Below, piece after piece: positions 10,710-23,082 of a stretch of 64,000 nucleotides of DNA. The DNA is from Actinomucor elegans (lineage: Eukaryota; Mucoromycota; Mucoromycetes; Mucorales; Mucoraceae): the NCBI GenBank assembly GCA_026027325.1, contig JAMSLZ010000004.1, forward strand, positions 1,736,001-1,800,000, read 5' to 3'. Both the position numbers and the translations under genes were made by a program. The notes under the pieces were generated by a model. The model worked only from the letters and a program-made list of their open reading frames with translations, was not told the origin of the DNA and did not search any database. Within the stretch, counting starts at the first letter, position 1. Every line of letters starts with the position of its first letter.

Positions 10710-12147
10710 CTAATCTAAACCAAACACATAGTAAGAGAGTTGCACAGCACCAAAGATAATCTAGTTTTAAATAAAGTTAATTCATGTTCGAAAATCAATT
10801 ATCTATACTTACTGGCTGCCAAACGACTAGATAACGCACACCATCCAATAAATTAAGATAAAGCTGCTGCTGCGTATCCCATCTAATCAATATTTATAAG
10901 TATGTTTTGCCACGTAATCAACTCTGATTGATACTTACGGATTACGCTTGAATTGCTTCAAATCTACTTTTTCCTTACTAACAAAAATCATTCATATAAG
11001 CAGCCATTCACAGTAACAAGAAATGTGACTTACCAGTAAGGGCAAATATCCTTTTTACCAATCAAGACCCAACCACGAATACATTTTTCATGGAATACAT
11101 GCTTACAGGTCAATTGATGCACTGGATCATCTGAAAACATGGGTCTTTGCGCAGGATCATTGTGTAATGCGATATTGCCTGTTGTAGAAGAAGTGGCATG
11201 TCCACATACAGCACAGATACCGTCTCCCAAGTACTTGTTGGGTAATCCTTCCTTTGAATAATAGCCAATAGTTGCTGCCATCCTGTCCGAACAAATCTCA
11301 ACAAAATCTCTACCCAACACACTATATACAAATTAATTAGAAAACGCTTTTTCCTTGTCCCCAAGATAATTTACCCAAAGTATAATCCATAACTAAGAAA
11401 CAAGATACCCACCTGAATGAATCCAGGCGCAATAGAAAATAGCTCAGAAATACCAAAGAACACGAACAAGACGATACAGTAACCGATCAAACCAATCACA
11501 AACGAGACATTGTAAACCACTGTGTACCATTTATAGACCATACGAGGTGTCATGGCCTCCAAAGGTTTCCTTGTAGCCTTATGAATCACTAATAGAAAGA
11601 GAGTGTGTATGTATGTTAATATTTTGCTTCACCTAATTGTTTCATGTATAATTACCAAATCCATTCAATAATGAAAACAAGAACCAGACGACAAGAAAAC
11701 GCGACCATCCAGCATAGATACCGAATAACATGGGGAAAAAGTAAAGACCACCTAAACTGATAGCCTGATAAGATTTGTAGTGTTTCTTTTTCCACCATAA
11801 GATCAGGAACTGGGAAGCAAAGAGAGCAAACAAAAGAATGAATGCCATCAATTCGTGTTGGGCTTCATGACCTTATGAAAAGGTTATTTACAAGCCAATA
11901 ATCAGTAGTTTCCAGAGTGCATCTACCTTTATGTTCTTTACTGTATTCAAGCTGCGAGTTGTAACTAGCGAAAAAATAAAAAGGGGATGAGATCAATTTC
12001 TATGGATTAAGTGGGAATCAAAATGTCTATTTTTTTTTTTTTTTACTTCTCTAGTTGTGCAGGTGTTAATTGACTAAGCTGCTCTTCTGACAGTGTACCT
12101 TCTCTCCAAGCGGCACTGAAACCGATATCATGTTCCCCGTCGTTCAT
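10710..12147 (-). CDS. RNF121-type multi-spanning RING-H2 ubiquitin ligase
   Basis: There are eight exons: 12047-12147, 11927-11964, 11656-11871, 11375-11588, 11034-11321, 10939-10977, 10813-10882 and 10710-10760. All phases agree, giving 338 residues, close to metazoan RNF121/RNF175. This family consists of ER/Golgi membrane E3 ligases linked to membrane-protein quality control. A short acidic N terminus is followed by hydrophobic segments between about 55 and 185, including the ATRKPL..TPR.VYKW loop typical of the family. A cytosolic RING-H2 then follows with ligands C226, C229, C262, H264, H267, C270, C283 and C286, and the family signature CIRGW..IGKK..CPYCKEKVDLK. A last hydrophobic stretch is near the C terminus (VIIFGAVQLSYYVFGLD-like). 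The gene ends only 61 bp from the convergent SAR1-like gene. Confidence 0.93.
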
Positions 12148-13767
12148 ATTATTTACAGTATTATTTTGTATAGAAAAGAAAGAACAAGGTACAAGAATGA
12201 ACCAATTTGGTCATGTCAAGAGCATTGCTGGGAAAGCTTATACCTTGGTAATTTAAGGATGACATTGAATTTAGAGTAATTTTATTGGAATGCGTCGATT
12301 ATAATGGTGTATTTAAAACTTCGACGATTTGATGTCTTTTCATTGGTAGCAATACTACAAAGATCAGTGAAAGAAAGCCATTAATTTTCTTTCTTTCATT
12401 TCTTTAATGTGATCCATGACATAATGAAGCTTCTGCGATACTCAAAGTGCTTTAACAAAGTTTATAAAGCTCGTTGAAGTTCATCAGACAGTGCAAGATT
12501 AATAAAAATGCTTGTTTAGCAATATTGCGTTATTTCTATATTATGCTCAATCTTGAACTCTTTAGTTTCAAAGCTTTAGCTTGTATTTCTTAAACACGCA
12601 AAAACACTCAAAAATATAAACTTGTATCTTCAAACGGAATCCATCAGAGTTTTATTAAAAAAAAAGTATCAGAGAGTCGTCTATATTGTAAAAGAAGTAG
12701 TTTTCATCCAAGATAGAACTTCAATAGAAATGTTATGCAAGAGATTGTTGTAATGGCGCTTTGAGGTTTAGAAAGTGCTATATCTTTACAAATCAGATAT
12801 GCAGGCATCCAACTGATCATAATATGGGTGAATTTAAACAGATATGACGTGCATAGTTTACCCAAATTTTTAGCCAAAAAAAAGAAAGTGAGTGCATAAT
12901 TTAAAAAGCACCAATAGCCGTAGTAATTCAGTTTAAGCATAGAGTACGAGTCATATACGGCATTAAATCGGAACTAAGCGAGAAATCTGTAAATCAACTG
13001 ATGTACATTATATGAGAAAATGAAAGGAATTTATGGCTAAGTGTTGATAAAGTACATATTCAAAAAAAAGCATGCTTTAAATTTTATCAAATCTGTAGAT
13101 TTCAACTTTTTTTTTTAATCAAAACGAGGTATAAGTCTATCTATGTGGGTTTTCTGAGCAGTTCAGCATTGCTAAAATACTAATTTCATTAAAACATTTT
13201 GAGTTATCAAAGTTCAAAGTTGAGGAGTCAAGCTATTCAATTGTCATCGGTCAATCAAAACGAAGATAGTATTGTATAGAAGGCCTTTATATACATAGTT
13301 TTTAGATGATCTTAAAAATATTTAAAAGGAGTGGCTCATAACGCAGCTTTGTTGCTGTATATTCAAGTGTTCATTATTCTACAGCTTTTTTTTGTATACT
13401 TTGATATTAATTATCGTAAAATAAATTATCGTAGGAATTAGCATTTGCTTATCTAAACTTAAGCTTCTCTCTCCTTAGCTACTGCATGACTACTATACAT
13501 CAATATCTGATAAATATGCGCTGTAATGAACCGAGATTTGATAGCTTTGCACTCTCCACAATTAAAAAAAAAAATCAATTGGCGCTAGGTACTGGGCCAA
13601 TTAAAACTCGAAATTTTTTTACCCTTCCATCTTTTTCCTTTTACTCGCGTCTCTATTGTCTCGAGAAATCAAAAGCAAAATGGCACAACGTAAAGCTGAA
13701 AACATATATTTTGACAGCATTCGCTTTTATTAATTATTCTCGGCTTTTTTTTTCACATTCAGAAGCA
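12148..13767. other. Divergent spacer between RING ligase and SRP68 genes
   Basis: This should contain both promoters. A minus-strand open stretch at 12704-12940 (about 78 codons, hydrophobic, no known domain) is probably chance. Just upstream of 13768 a polypyrimidine tract and CAG (13745-13761) look like a 3' splice site, so SRP68 may have an extra 5' exon, for example from an ATG at 13680. Confidence 0.4.
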
Positions 13768-15763
13768 ATGGAAATCACTGCTAATTCAGGACCAATGACA
13801 GTTGATGGTAAAAAACATAAATAATAGCCTTCATCATCTCATAATAGGACTCACATTCAACATTATAAACTAGTATTACATCTTATCAATGAAGCGCGTA
13901 TGACTTATGGCTTGAGGCATCAAGACTACCAACGTTACCGGTAAGCGATTTGAACTGATTAACGTTTACCTTTGTTATTCACTTTTTTTGCGCTCATAGT
14001 GAATACTGTACCAACCGCATTCATCGCCTTCGTCAAATTCTTAAATTAGCACAAAGTAACAATAAGACTACCAATGTCCAAAAGCCTGTACCCGAAACCT
14101 TCCAAGATCCTCGCTACCTCCACCTCTTTATTTATGAAAGTGAGCGCGCTTGGGCTTTTGCTATGGAATTGAAGCAGGAAAGTGCCAACAGTATGGAAAC
14201 ACGTCAACGCCACCATCTTGTCAAGCGCTTAAAAAGAGCTGTCAAGCATTCTCAAGCATTATATGATATTTGTGAAAAACAATCTGTTGATGGTAGAACC
14301 GTATTGGATGTCAAGGTAAAGTATATCTCAGTTTTGCGATGATGGGGGCCAACTAGAATTGTTGATAGGCATATGCTTCTTTGATGAAAGGTTACCTTTA
14401 TTTCGAACAACAGCATTGGCAAGAAGCATTGAATCAATTTGTTGAATCAAGGTAAATTATAATCATGGATTTTTGGATTCAAGCAAAGAAACTGAGTACT
14501 GTGTAAAAAAACAGAACTATTTATGAAAGATTCGCTCAAGACAACAGCAACGCTGAACAAGAAGCTCTTTGCTTTTCTGCTATAGATGAGATTGATCCCA
14601 ACATCCGTTTCTGCGCTTACAAACTTCAAATGAACCAAGATATTGCTACCTTGGTTACTGACCTCAAGGACGATCAATTGCAAGCTCAACTTGCCAAGAT
14701 TAAAAGTACATCATCTAACAAGCAAGCAGTCAAAACTTTGACATGGCGATCTCACGAATTTACCATCAAGAATACTGCTTTAGCGCAAGCGGTTATCAAG
14801 GCACAAAATACACGCGCCAGTGCTCAATTGGAACACGGAGCTGTTGCTGCTTTTGATTCTGTATTGAGTGCTTGGGCTGACGCCTCGAAATTGGCCAAAA
14901 AGGCTGTCAAGGAAAACAAAGAAGCTACAGCCAAGGTCACATCATCCAAATCAGCCAAGGCCACTGAAGATTTGAATCAATTATTCACCTATGTTGAATA
15001 CAATGTCTTTGGTTCCTTTATTGAACGCAACTTGGCTTTAGCTCAAGAGGTGCAAAAGAACGGAAAGCCTCACCAACAAGTAATCAAGTTGTATGATGAT
15101 GTTTTAAAGGTAATAGAGATTGAATATATCGTTGCTGGGACTAACCCTTTAGGGTAGAACATTGAATATATTTGGGATTTACCCCAAGTGAGAGATAATT
15201 TGTCTTTGGATGGTGAAATGAACGTCTTGACGCTTTATTACAAGGGCTGCCGCTGTGTCCAAGTGGCATTAGCATACAACGATTTACAAAAGATTCCCGA
15301 ATCACTTGCCTTGTATGATCGTGCGCAGGGTTATGTTGTGCAAGCCAAACAAGCTCTTTCTCAGATCCGCCAATTTGACGCAGATGCTTTGTTAACAGTT
15401 TCACAGCAAGATATCACAGCATTGGAACAATCCATTCGCGCTGGAACTTGGAAATCCCGCGCTGCTTGGTATCTCGAGCACGGCAACAATAGTGAAGAGG
15501 CAATGGAACAAAAGATGCAACAGCTGGACTTGAATAACGAAGGAAAAGCTTTAGTGAATCATTTGGATACTTATCCTTCGCATATCTCCCAAGATAGATT
15601 GGTGGATTTCCCTCCCAAGTTCCAACCAGTTGCTTGTAAGCCTTTCTATTTCGATTTGGCTGCCAACTTTGTGAAATACCCTGAGCAATCATTGGCTGAA
15701 CGTACAGGAAAGCAAAATACAGGTGGTAGTGGGTTCTGGGGCATCTTTGGTGGTAGAAAGTAA
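13768..15763 (+). CDS. SRP68: Signal recognition particle subunit SRP68
   Basis: The exons are 13768-13807, 13874-13940, 14000-14315, 14369-14451, 14515-15109 and 15158-15763, giving 568 residues, close to other SRP68 proteins. SRP68 forms a heterodimer with SRP72 on the S domain of SRP RNA and is needed for co-translational targeting to the ER. The RNA-binding N domain shows the family hallmark YGLRHQDYQRYR followed by YCTNRIHRLRQ (residues 23-50), then a long all-helical TPR-like body. The C-terminal part has the conserved LDTYP and NFVKYP blocks. The first intron needs the acceptor at AACTAG (13873); an earlier AG at 13848 breaks the frame. The start is the first ATG that gives an unbroken N domain. 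A spliced upstream start would add only a few residues. Confidence 0.93.
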
Positions 15764-17042
15764 CTGTCGATGTTTTAACACAATAAAGTTGACTTTGAAT
15801 ATTGTACTAGCTTTTCGTAGATTGGTGAGTCAGTTTGATAAAAACTATCTTATAATCAAACGATTTATACATATACATAGTTTCATCTGTAGCTCATAGC
15901 TTGTATGTTCTTGATGACTATCTGTAATGAGAAGTAATGAATGGTATTTCCTAATAAGATAGTTGCTAAGCGTTATTATAATAAGCTCCAGTAGCTTCTG
16001 GATGTATAATAATACACTAGATCTTCCAGATTGATTAAGACTCTACACCATTGCTAAGCCGTGAGCTATTAAAGGCGTCCATATTTACGCTTTAGACCTT
16101 GAAATGATCCCTAGAAAAAGAAATTCGCGCGTGTTTGAGGCATGGACCTTATTAGACTCAAGAAGGAGCCTATGTTTGAATTATTTCGTTCCCCAGGGAT
16201 TTATGAAGCTTAAGACAAATGTATTTACAAAGCTGTACCATCATCTTGAATTTCCTTGAGCACAGACTATCACTAATGGCCTTGACCTGTTACTAGTTCC
16301 TAAAACAAAATGATTTTTCGTGGCCTATTACTTAAAGGCAATCATTCATCTATTCATTATACTGCAGCTAAGTAAAAGTTTCAATAGGTTTAGTAGATCA
16401 TTCCGAGCGTAAGCTATTATTTAGACGAATCATAAAACCAGGTTGACAGGCTGATGTCTCAATAGTGTCCCTTCTGACTGTTTTCTATGGCCTAAGGTAC
16501 GTTGCCAAGTTTTGTCTATTAGCGTACATCAGCCTTTAATACCTACAAAAATTAATCTATAATTATAAGAATGGATTGAAGCACAATATTATACCCTTTT
16601 CTATACTTTTTTTTTTTCGAGAACTGGAAAGTGTTCTCGTTTTGCAGCTTATCCAAGATCTGTTTAGTGTGATTCTCTGGAGTATACACTTCAAATTTAT
16701 ATCCAATCTCCGTCATCCAATGGAACTAAAATTATAAATTCTAGCATAGTATTATCTCGTTATCACTGATTATAAAAATTGCCTTATCAGAAAAATGAAT
16801 GTTTTCATATATATATATATTATCGAAGTCATTGAATTATGTTGGTTAGTTGCCGATTTTCATACGAGAAAAGCTGTTAAGGCTGTTGTAGATCTCAAGA
16901 AATGGCTTTGGTTGGCTGCATTAAACAACCGCCTTTACTGTGACGATGCTTGAGGCGGACATTCATTTAGCTTCAACTGGCAAAAGAGGTAAAATGGTAT
17001 TGATCTCGCAAAGAATTATCGAGTTCCTTCTCTGCAAATAAT
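15764..17042. other. Spacer, no recognised gene
   Basis: About 1.3 kb of AT-rich sequence holding the SRP68 3' flank and the eS8 promoter. Both strands are broken by frequent stops, and no repeat or RNA gene is recognised. Confidence 0.5.
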
Positions 17043-18060
17043 ATGGGTAAAGAAAACAACAACCATCCATCCATCCATAGAATGTAAAGACTAATCCATC
17101 CTTTGTATTTAAACAGGTATCAGCCGCGATTCTCGCCATAAGCGCAGCGCCACCGGTGCTAGACGTGATCAATACAGAAAGAAGAGAAAGTAAGTAATCT
17201 CGAATGGGGATACAAAGAGGCTTTTTTTTTCTTGATACATTCTGCAGCGATTCGGATTGTGTGGAACTGCTTTTGCGAGATGTTAGCATGAACTGTCGAG
17301 AAACTTGCACATTTTGGATCTGTAGAAAAAAAAAGCCTTTATTCGATCCCATGTAATGATATAGATCGTTTAGGATCTAACATGAATTCTTGTTGATTAG
17401 GTTCGAATTAGGTCGTCAGTCCGCCAACACCAAGTTGGGTGCTAAGCGTATTCACTTAGTCCGTGTTCGTGGTGGTAACTTCAAGCGTCGTGCCCTTCGT
17501 CTCGAAGCCGGTAACTTCTCTTGGGGTTCCGAGGGTGTTTCCCGCAAGACTCGTGTTTTGACCGTTGTCTACAACGCCTCCAACAACGAGTTGGTCCGTA
17601 CCAACACCTTGGTTAAGGGTGCTGTCATCCAAATTGATGCCACTCCTTTCCGTCAATGGTACGAGTCTCATTACGCTCTTCCCCTTGGTAAGGCCAAGGC
17701 TGGTGAAGCTGTTGCTGTAAGTTTGACATAACTATCTGAAGCGATGCATAAACTCATCCCTCATTCATTATTGTAGGACGCTACCGCTGAGAAGAAGTCT
17801 AACTCTGTCCAAAAGAAGCTCGAAGCCCGTAAGGCCACTTCTGCTATCGATCCTCTTTTGAACGATCAATTCAACGCCGGTCGTCTCTACGCTGTCATTG
17901 CTTCTCGTCCCGGTCAATCTGGTCGTTGTGATGGTTACATCCTCGAGGGTAAGGAACTTGAGTTCTACCTCCGTAAGATCAAGGTATATAAAAATAACAA
18001 CGGCAATAGTATTAGTTAGGAACTAACTTATTTATTATTTTTTAGAGCAAGAAGCATTAA
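17043..18060 (+). CDS. RPS8: 40S ribosomal protein eS8
   Basis: The exons are 17043-17046, 17117-17189, 17401-17716, 17777-17983 and 18046-18060, giving 204 residues. eS8 is a component of the small ribosomal subunit. The sequence starts [17 protein letters not shown] and contains the KKRKFELGRQ basic block. The core around residues 35-60 ([14 protein letters not shown]) and the C terminus ([11 protein letters not shown], ending KIKSKKH) match eS8. The first exon is only ATGG, so the gene opens with a split second codon. Codon use is strongly biased to C-ending codons (CGT/GGT/AAC/GTC) compared with neighbours, as expected of a highly expressed gene. A 211-nt second intron is longer than the typical 60 nt here. 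Confidence 0.97.
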
Positions 18061-18625
18061 ATTTCTTAGACTTGTATCTACCTTCTTCTTTTGTACTCAT
18101 CTCATTTTGTACAATGAAGATATTTTTAAATAAACACTCGACTTCTGTAAAAAAAAAAAAAAAAAAAAATCTCGCGTATTTTACTATTGTTTATCTTGAA
18201 ACATTGAAATGCTATAGTATAGATTTGCTACAAAAGTGTGCTCTATCAAATCTACGATGTGTATATCTTTGAGTTCGTTTTTATGCTTCTGTCTAACTAG
18301 ACAAGTAGAACGTGCTTGTAACTTTCAGTTATACGGGTCTTTTTTGTGTACCTTGCATAAACTTTACATACTTATCCAACTAACAAAAAGGAGTTGAATT
18401 GACGACCAGTTTTGACAGGTGTCGGTTATGCCGGACATGATTCATACACCGACCGGACGGCTGATTTTTTTTGCTGTATTTCGTACTCTTCGGCATGAAC
18501 CTTAGGAGAAGAGCAGCGCAAACGTACAGTTGGGTGGGCGAGAGTGCGAAAAAACGAGGGCATATAGCCAAAGAAAGGCCAAATTTAGTTCATCCTCTTT
18601 TTACTTCATATCGTCAGACTACACC
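18061..18625. other. Spacer with poly(A) tract downstream of eS8
   Basis: An AATAAA at 18129-18134 is followed at 18149-18169 by a genomic run of 21 A, just where an mRNA tail would begin. The rest contains the promoter of the uL5 gene and no other gene. Confidence 0.5.
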
Positions 18626-19489
18626 ATGGTATGATTCATCCTACTAATGCGATTAGGAAACAGATGATTAAGAGAGAGAAAGTGGGAGTACTGGATGGAT
18701 TTTGATAAAGATCGATGGATGCAAGCTTTGCAAGAAAAAAAATCAGTAGACCTCATTCAGTCATTTTTATAAAAAGAAAATTGGAGATTTCATTAAACAA
18801 ACTACTGGAAATCAACTTAATTCACTTGGAGAACATTGACAATCAGTTAAACGCGGCCTTTTGTATCAAGACCATCTTGACTCACCTTTCTCTTTCTATA
18901 TCTCTGTCAGTTCTCAATGACTTAATAAACTAATACTTATATAATAAAATAGAGCGCCGAAGAACAGAAGGTGACCAAGAACCCCATGCGTAACCTCCAA
19001 ATCGAGAAGCTTGTTCTCAACATTTGTGTTGGTGAATCTGGTGATAGATTGACCCGTGCCGCCAAGGTGCTCGAACAATTGACTGGTCAAACTCCCGTCT
19101 ACTCCAAGGCCCGTTACACTGTCCGTACTTTCTCCATTCGTCGTAACGAAAAGATCTCTGTCCACGTTACCGTCCGTGGTCCCAAGGCTGAGGAAATCCT
19201 CGAACGTGGTTTGAAGGTCAAGGAATACGAACTCAAGGCCCGTAACTTCTCTGAAACCGGTAACTTTGGTTTCGGTATTGATGAACACATTGATTTGGGT
19301 ATCAAGTACGATCCTTCCATTGGTATCTACGGTATGGATTACTACGTTGTTATGGGTCGTCCCGGTAACCGTGTTGCTCGCAGAAAGCACTGCAAGTCCA
19401 AGGTTGGTGTCAAGCACCAAATCAAGAAGGAAGAATCCCAAGAATGGTTCAAGCAACGTTTCGACGGTGTCATCTCTTACAAGGCTTAA
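18626..19489 (+). CDS. RPL11: 60S ribosomal protein uL5 (L11)
   Basis: Exon 1 is just the ATG (18626-18628). A 324-nt intron follows, then exon 2 at 18953-19489, giving 179 residues. uL5 belongs to the large-subunit central protuberance and binds 5S rRNA with uL18. The protein runs [15 protein letters not shown], then [28 protein letters not shown] in two conserved blocks, and ends DGVISYKA, all typical of eukaryotic L11. Exon 2 shows strong C-biased codon use like eS8. The intron is the longest in any ribosomal gene here and contains no obvious box C/D or H/ACA RNA. Confidence 0.97.
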
Positions 19490-19942
19490 ATCCTTTTCTT
19501 TTTTGAATAAAAAAAAAGTATATATGAAGGGAGGTGAGCTTGGGCTGTGTATACTGTCCTTGTTTTACTTCTATTTGTTGACTTCTTGATCAATCACTTT
19601 ATATTCACCCATGTAGCGAGTATCATTAATAGAAAGAGGACTTAAACGATCAGTGGAATGTGTGTTATAGGCATGTGTATACACTATTCAACTATGAAAA
19701 TGTTGGCTCGCCTAAAGCCATATCACAGTTACTCTGTAAGGAATGTATATCTGTTATAGTGATACCATTCATCCCGATCCAAGGAACTGGAATCTCTTGA
19801 TCAAAAGGTTATTGCAACCAGTTTGTAAATGAGGTAAGAATCGACATATGTTTACAAGACATGGAATCCAATAAAAACATCAGAGATTTCATCAGATGAA
19901 GTAACTCATTTTGAGTATGGGCTATCGATCGGATATGGCATT

Positions 19943-19965
19943 TGATCATCGATCGATCGATCGAG
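19943..19965. repeat. Palindromic (ATCG)n microsatellite
   Basis: Four to five tandem copies of the self-complementary tetramer GATC/ATCG, preceded 20 bp upstream by another CGATCGG. A simple repeat. Confidence 0.8.
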
Positions 19966-20326
19966 ATTTGTAGATTTGGTTTATTATTTCAGTTTCCAGT
20001 CTGAAAATTTTTAAGGACAAAAATTGAAATTCTTTGGTGGAAGTCAACAAACTCAAATATACATTTTATATTTATAATATACAATGGAAATAATTTGATT
20101 ACCTTTTGAATGGTGTAAGCATGATGTACGAGCGAAGTAAGAAGCTGTTCTCGAAATAACGAAAAAAAAATTGCAGTTGAAGTTTTATAGAACATGCCTA
20201 TAAGGATACGCTAATTGAGAAAAACATGTTTTATTCACTGCATTCCAATAATCATGGCTATATCTTTTAGTTATTAATTTAAGTATGGTTATCTGATTTT
20301 AAACTTACTAATCAAGCAAACCATGA

Positions 20327-21010
20327 TGAGTGAATTTCGAGTGAATTTCAAGTTAATCTGGTTTGCAGGAGAATCGTTTCCGTTTTGAGTGAATTCCAGG
20401 GCAACTAACCTACAATACGTCTTCAATTATGTAAACATTATCAAAGACGTAGTAGTTATCTTCAATATTCACTATGAATGATTTATTCAAATGTAGAACC
20501 AAGTCTTCAGGATGCATCTAACCTGTATTCTTTATATATTTTCTATCCTATTTAGTTATTCTTGACTTTGTTTGACATTGTTATTGTTATTATTATTATT
20601 GCCGTTACTACTATACACTAATAGGCAAAGGATCTTATGATCGCTATACAATGTATGATTAACTTGTCTGTACAATATCCTATAAACTATTTATAAGCTA
20701 TTCATAAGCGGAATCATTCATATATTCATCGTATTACTTGATATATCATATCAAGCTCAATATTAGCAATCAATTCAAATGCTATTATTATGCGACCAGC
20801 CTAAGTGTCATATAATATATGGAATAGGCAATTATTCTTACACTTGTGTAAGTAAATGGTCTATGTTTACCACAAATCCACCTTCGGTTTACGGAGTTTA
20901 ACCCAAAATTCACGCTAATTGGCATAAAGAAACCTATGAAAATAAATTTTGACGTGTACTAACCTCTATTTCACTTTACTTCATTTTAAATTTGGGAGAA
21001 ACACTGTTTC
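20327..21010 (+). repeat. Inverted-end element, family 2, copy A
   Basis: The left end has tandem GAGTGAATTTC units followed by AAGTTAATC (20327-20360) and then TTTGCAGGAGAATCGTTT. About 540 bp later an inverted arm (20896-20914, GTTTAACCCAAAATTCACGC) pairs with the left unit. A TTTCACTTTA...GGGAGAAACAC block follows (20968-21006). The same parts occur in the same order at 42165-43060. No ORF lies between the arms, so it looks like a non-autonomous foldback or MITE-like element. Borders are approximate. Confidence 0.5.
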
Positions 21011-22179
21011 TTTTTTATTCAAAATTCTTTACAAGTCACAGAGAAGGGAATAAAAGACTGTAGTTTATATTATGAAGAACTTTTAAAAGGTGGGATAGAA
21101 ACAAGGAAACCGCATTACATATTTTTGGATTATTTACATGTGAATAAGTTGTAGTTCGAAACCAAGACGGGCTTAGGAATTTTGCAACAGATGTAAGTAT
21201 ATCGACGGAACTAACGGCGAATGATCGAAAATGAGGCATGAATATGTTCTAGATATCATGAAAGGTGTAGGGAAAGATCTGGGAGATAGAGAGAGTTAGG
21301 TGAATGATAATTGATGAGTTTCGGACGATTTCATCCGGTAAAGAGAGGTGAAACTGCCATTGCAAGAAGGAAGACAGACTTACAGCGAGAATGCTAAAGA
21401 AGATATATGCAGAATAGATCGAATAGCATACAGAAAATTTGAGAGGACAGAGGAAAAGGAAATGTTTAAGCGTCTCTTCATTATTAAAATACCAATTGTC
21501 ACAAATGGGACACAGAGAGAAAGGATGTTTGTGTGGAATTATATCATGAAGAATACTTTTGGTGGGGCGCCTTATTCGCTTTTATTCTTCCTATAGTGGA
21601 GGATAAAATTTATTGGTTGCCTAGGATCTACGTCCTTCAAAGTCGATTCTTGTATAATACAAATACTTAAATATACAGAAAGCACACTAACAAAATTTAC
21701 TCAGAATTAATTGCGCAAAAACGGACGAAAAAAAATCACTTGTATTTCCTTAAATCCTATAGGGCTCATTTCATTGAAAACCTGATTTTTTCCCCCTATA
21801 TTTTTAAATGTATTCATAATTTGCGTCTTTCTTAAAGTAAAGGATGTATATATAAAGTATATTTGCATATTCCTGAAGATAAAATACCTAATTTATGTTT
21901 AAACTACACTCTGAAAACGCAGTCTTTGCGTTCCATAAAAGTATATTTTGGAAGTGTGAGCCTGAAGCTAGCCACTGGGATTTTTCTAAAATATTTCCTT
22001 TGCTTCATCATTAAATCTGCGGCTAATCTCGATCAAGTGTTGCGTCTTATTACTAGTGTAAGTATATAACGAATTGCAGCGTTGTCTACTGAAACTCTTT
22101 CATTGAAGCTCAATAACTTCTATATTATTGGCGATTAAATAACAGTAGTTTATAATCGCTTTGTATATATAACAATCTT

Positions 22180-22255
22180 GATTCATTTATAGAACTCTCG
22201 TCCGATCTCTGTTAAATGTCATATTGATTAAAATTTCTTGATCAGAATGCTTTGG
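22180..22255 (-). repeat. Dispersed repeat family 1, inverted copy
   Basis: The minus strand reads GCATTCTGATCAAG, ATATGACATTTAACAGAGATCGGACGAG and TTCTATAAATGA, covering both halves of the family unit. Confidence 0.5.
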
Positions 22256-22579
22256 TACATATATTGGATTATCCATACAAATCTAATCTAATGAATACAG
22301 TTTAATTATTTATGATTACCTAAGAAAAAAAAAGGTACATATATTTCATACCATAACATTCTCATTTTTAGATTTCCTGATCGATGGCGAAATGTTGAAT
22401 CTAATTAGTGGACTTTTTTTAAGAATAATCTACTTTATCTGTTAAAACTTGTACTTGACTACATCTATATATATATATTATACTACTGGTAGTTGTGGTT
22501 AATATGTTTCCTGAGATGTTCATAATTAGTTGGGTACGTGTTTAATTAACGAGACAGAAAACAAGAGAGAGATTTATTC

Positions 22580-22623
22580 TACCACTTCCAGCCTTCTGTT
22601 ATGAATGGGCTGGGTAGTGGTTA
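22580..22623. other. Hairpin-forming inverted repeat
   Basis: CTACCACTTCCAGCC and GGGCTGGGTAGTGG are near-perfect inverted arms around a loop of roughly 13 nt. It is not followed by a T-run, and no function is assigned. Confidence 0.4.
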
Positions 22624-23082
22624 CATAGAGTAAATATAAGTAGCCACGATTACATAAGTTAGTTATTCAGGTACACTTCTATTACTATTCAATGTATAGT
22701 TATGTCCACTACAGTTAATACGGGCAAAATTACTCCGCGAAAATGCGAGTTCATGCAAACATTCTTATTGGCCATGTTCTTTTCACTATATGGTTGATTC
22801 GTGATCAATCGAGCGGCCACAGCACAAATAAGGTAGTGTGCAACGCTCACTACTCAGTACCATTCACTAGTTACTACCCACCTAAGCATGTAATATATTT
22901 GTAGTACAGGCATAACATAACATAGAATATTTATTTGTATAAGCATTCAAAAAATAAACAAATTATGCATATAACGCTGGTGGAGATAGAGTACTTGATT
23001 GGATCAATGCATCACTCGAAGTAATTATGGCATAGTAATGGTAATAATAATAAAAGCATATTATATAGGCACAATATTTTGA

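Larger units (their letters stand above)
19490..23060. other. Long AT-rich spacer with repeats
   Basis: There is no credible gene. Short open stretches (for example 21348-21596 plus and 21863-22069 plus) lack domains and codon bias. Inside are the inverted-end element at 20.3-21.0 kb, one family 1 copy, a GATC tetranucleotide run and a hairpin, all listed separately. Confidence 0.5.

Noticed and set aside
13842..13873. Earlier splice acceptor for SRP68 exon 2 (AG at 13847-13848)
   Set aside because: It leads to an in-frame stop (TAG at 13871); the AACTAG acceptor keeps phase and gives the conserved helix.
18629..18952. Possible box C/D snoRNA in the uL5 intron (AGATGATT near 18660)
   Set aside because: No proper C box plus D box pair or terminal stem could be found.
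18914..19456. 180-codon antisense frame opposite uL5
   Set aside because: Shadow of a codon-biased ribosomal gene; no domain.
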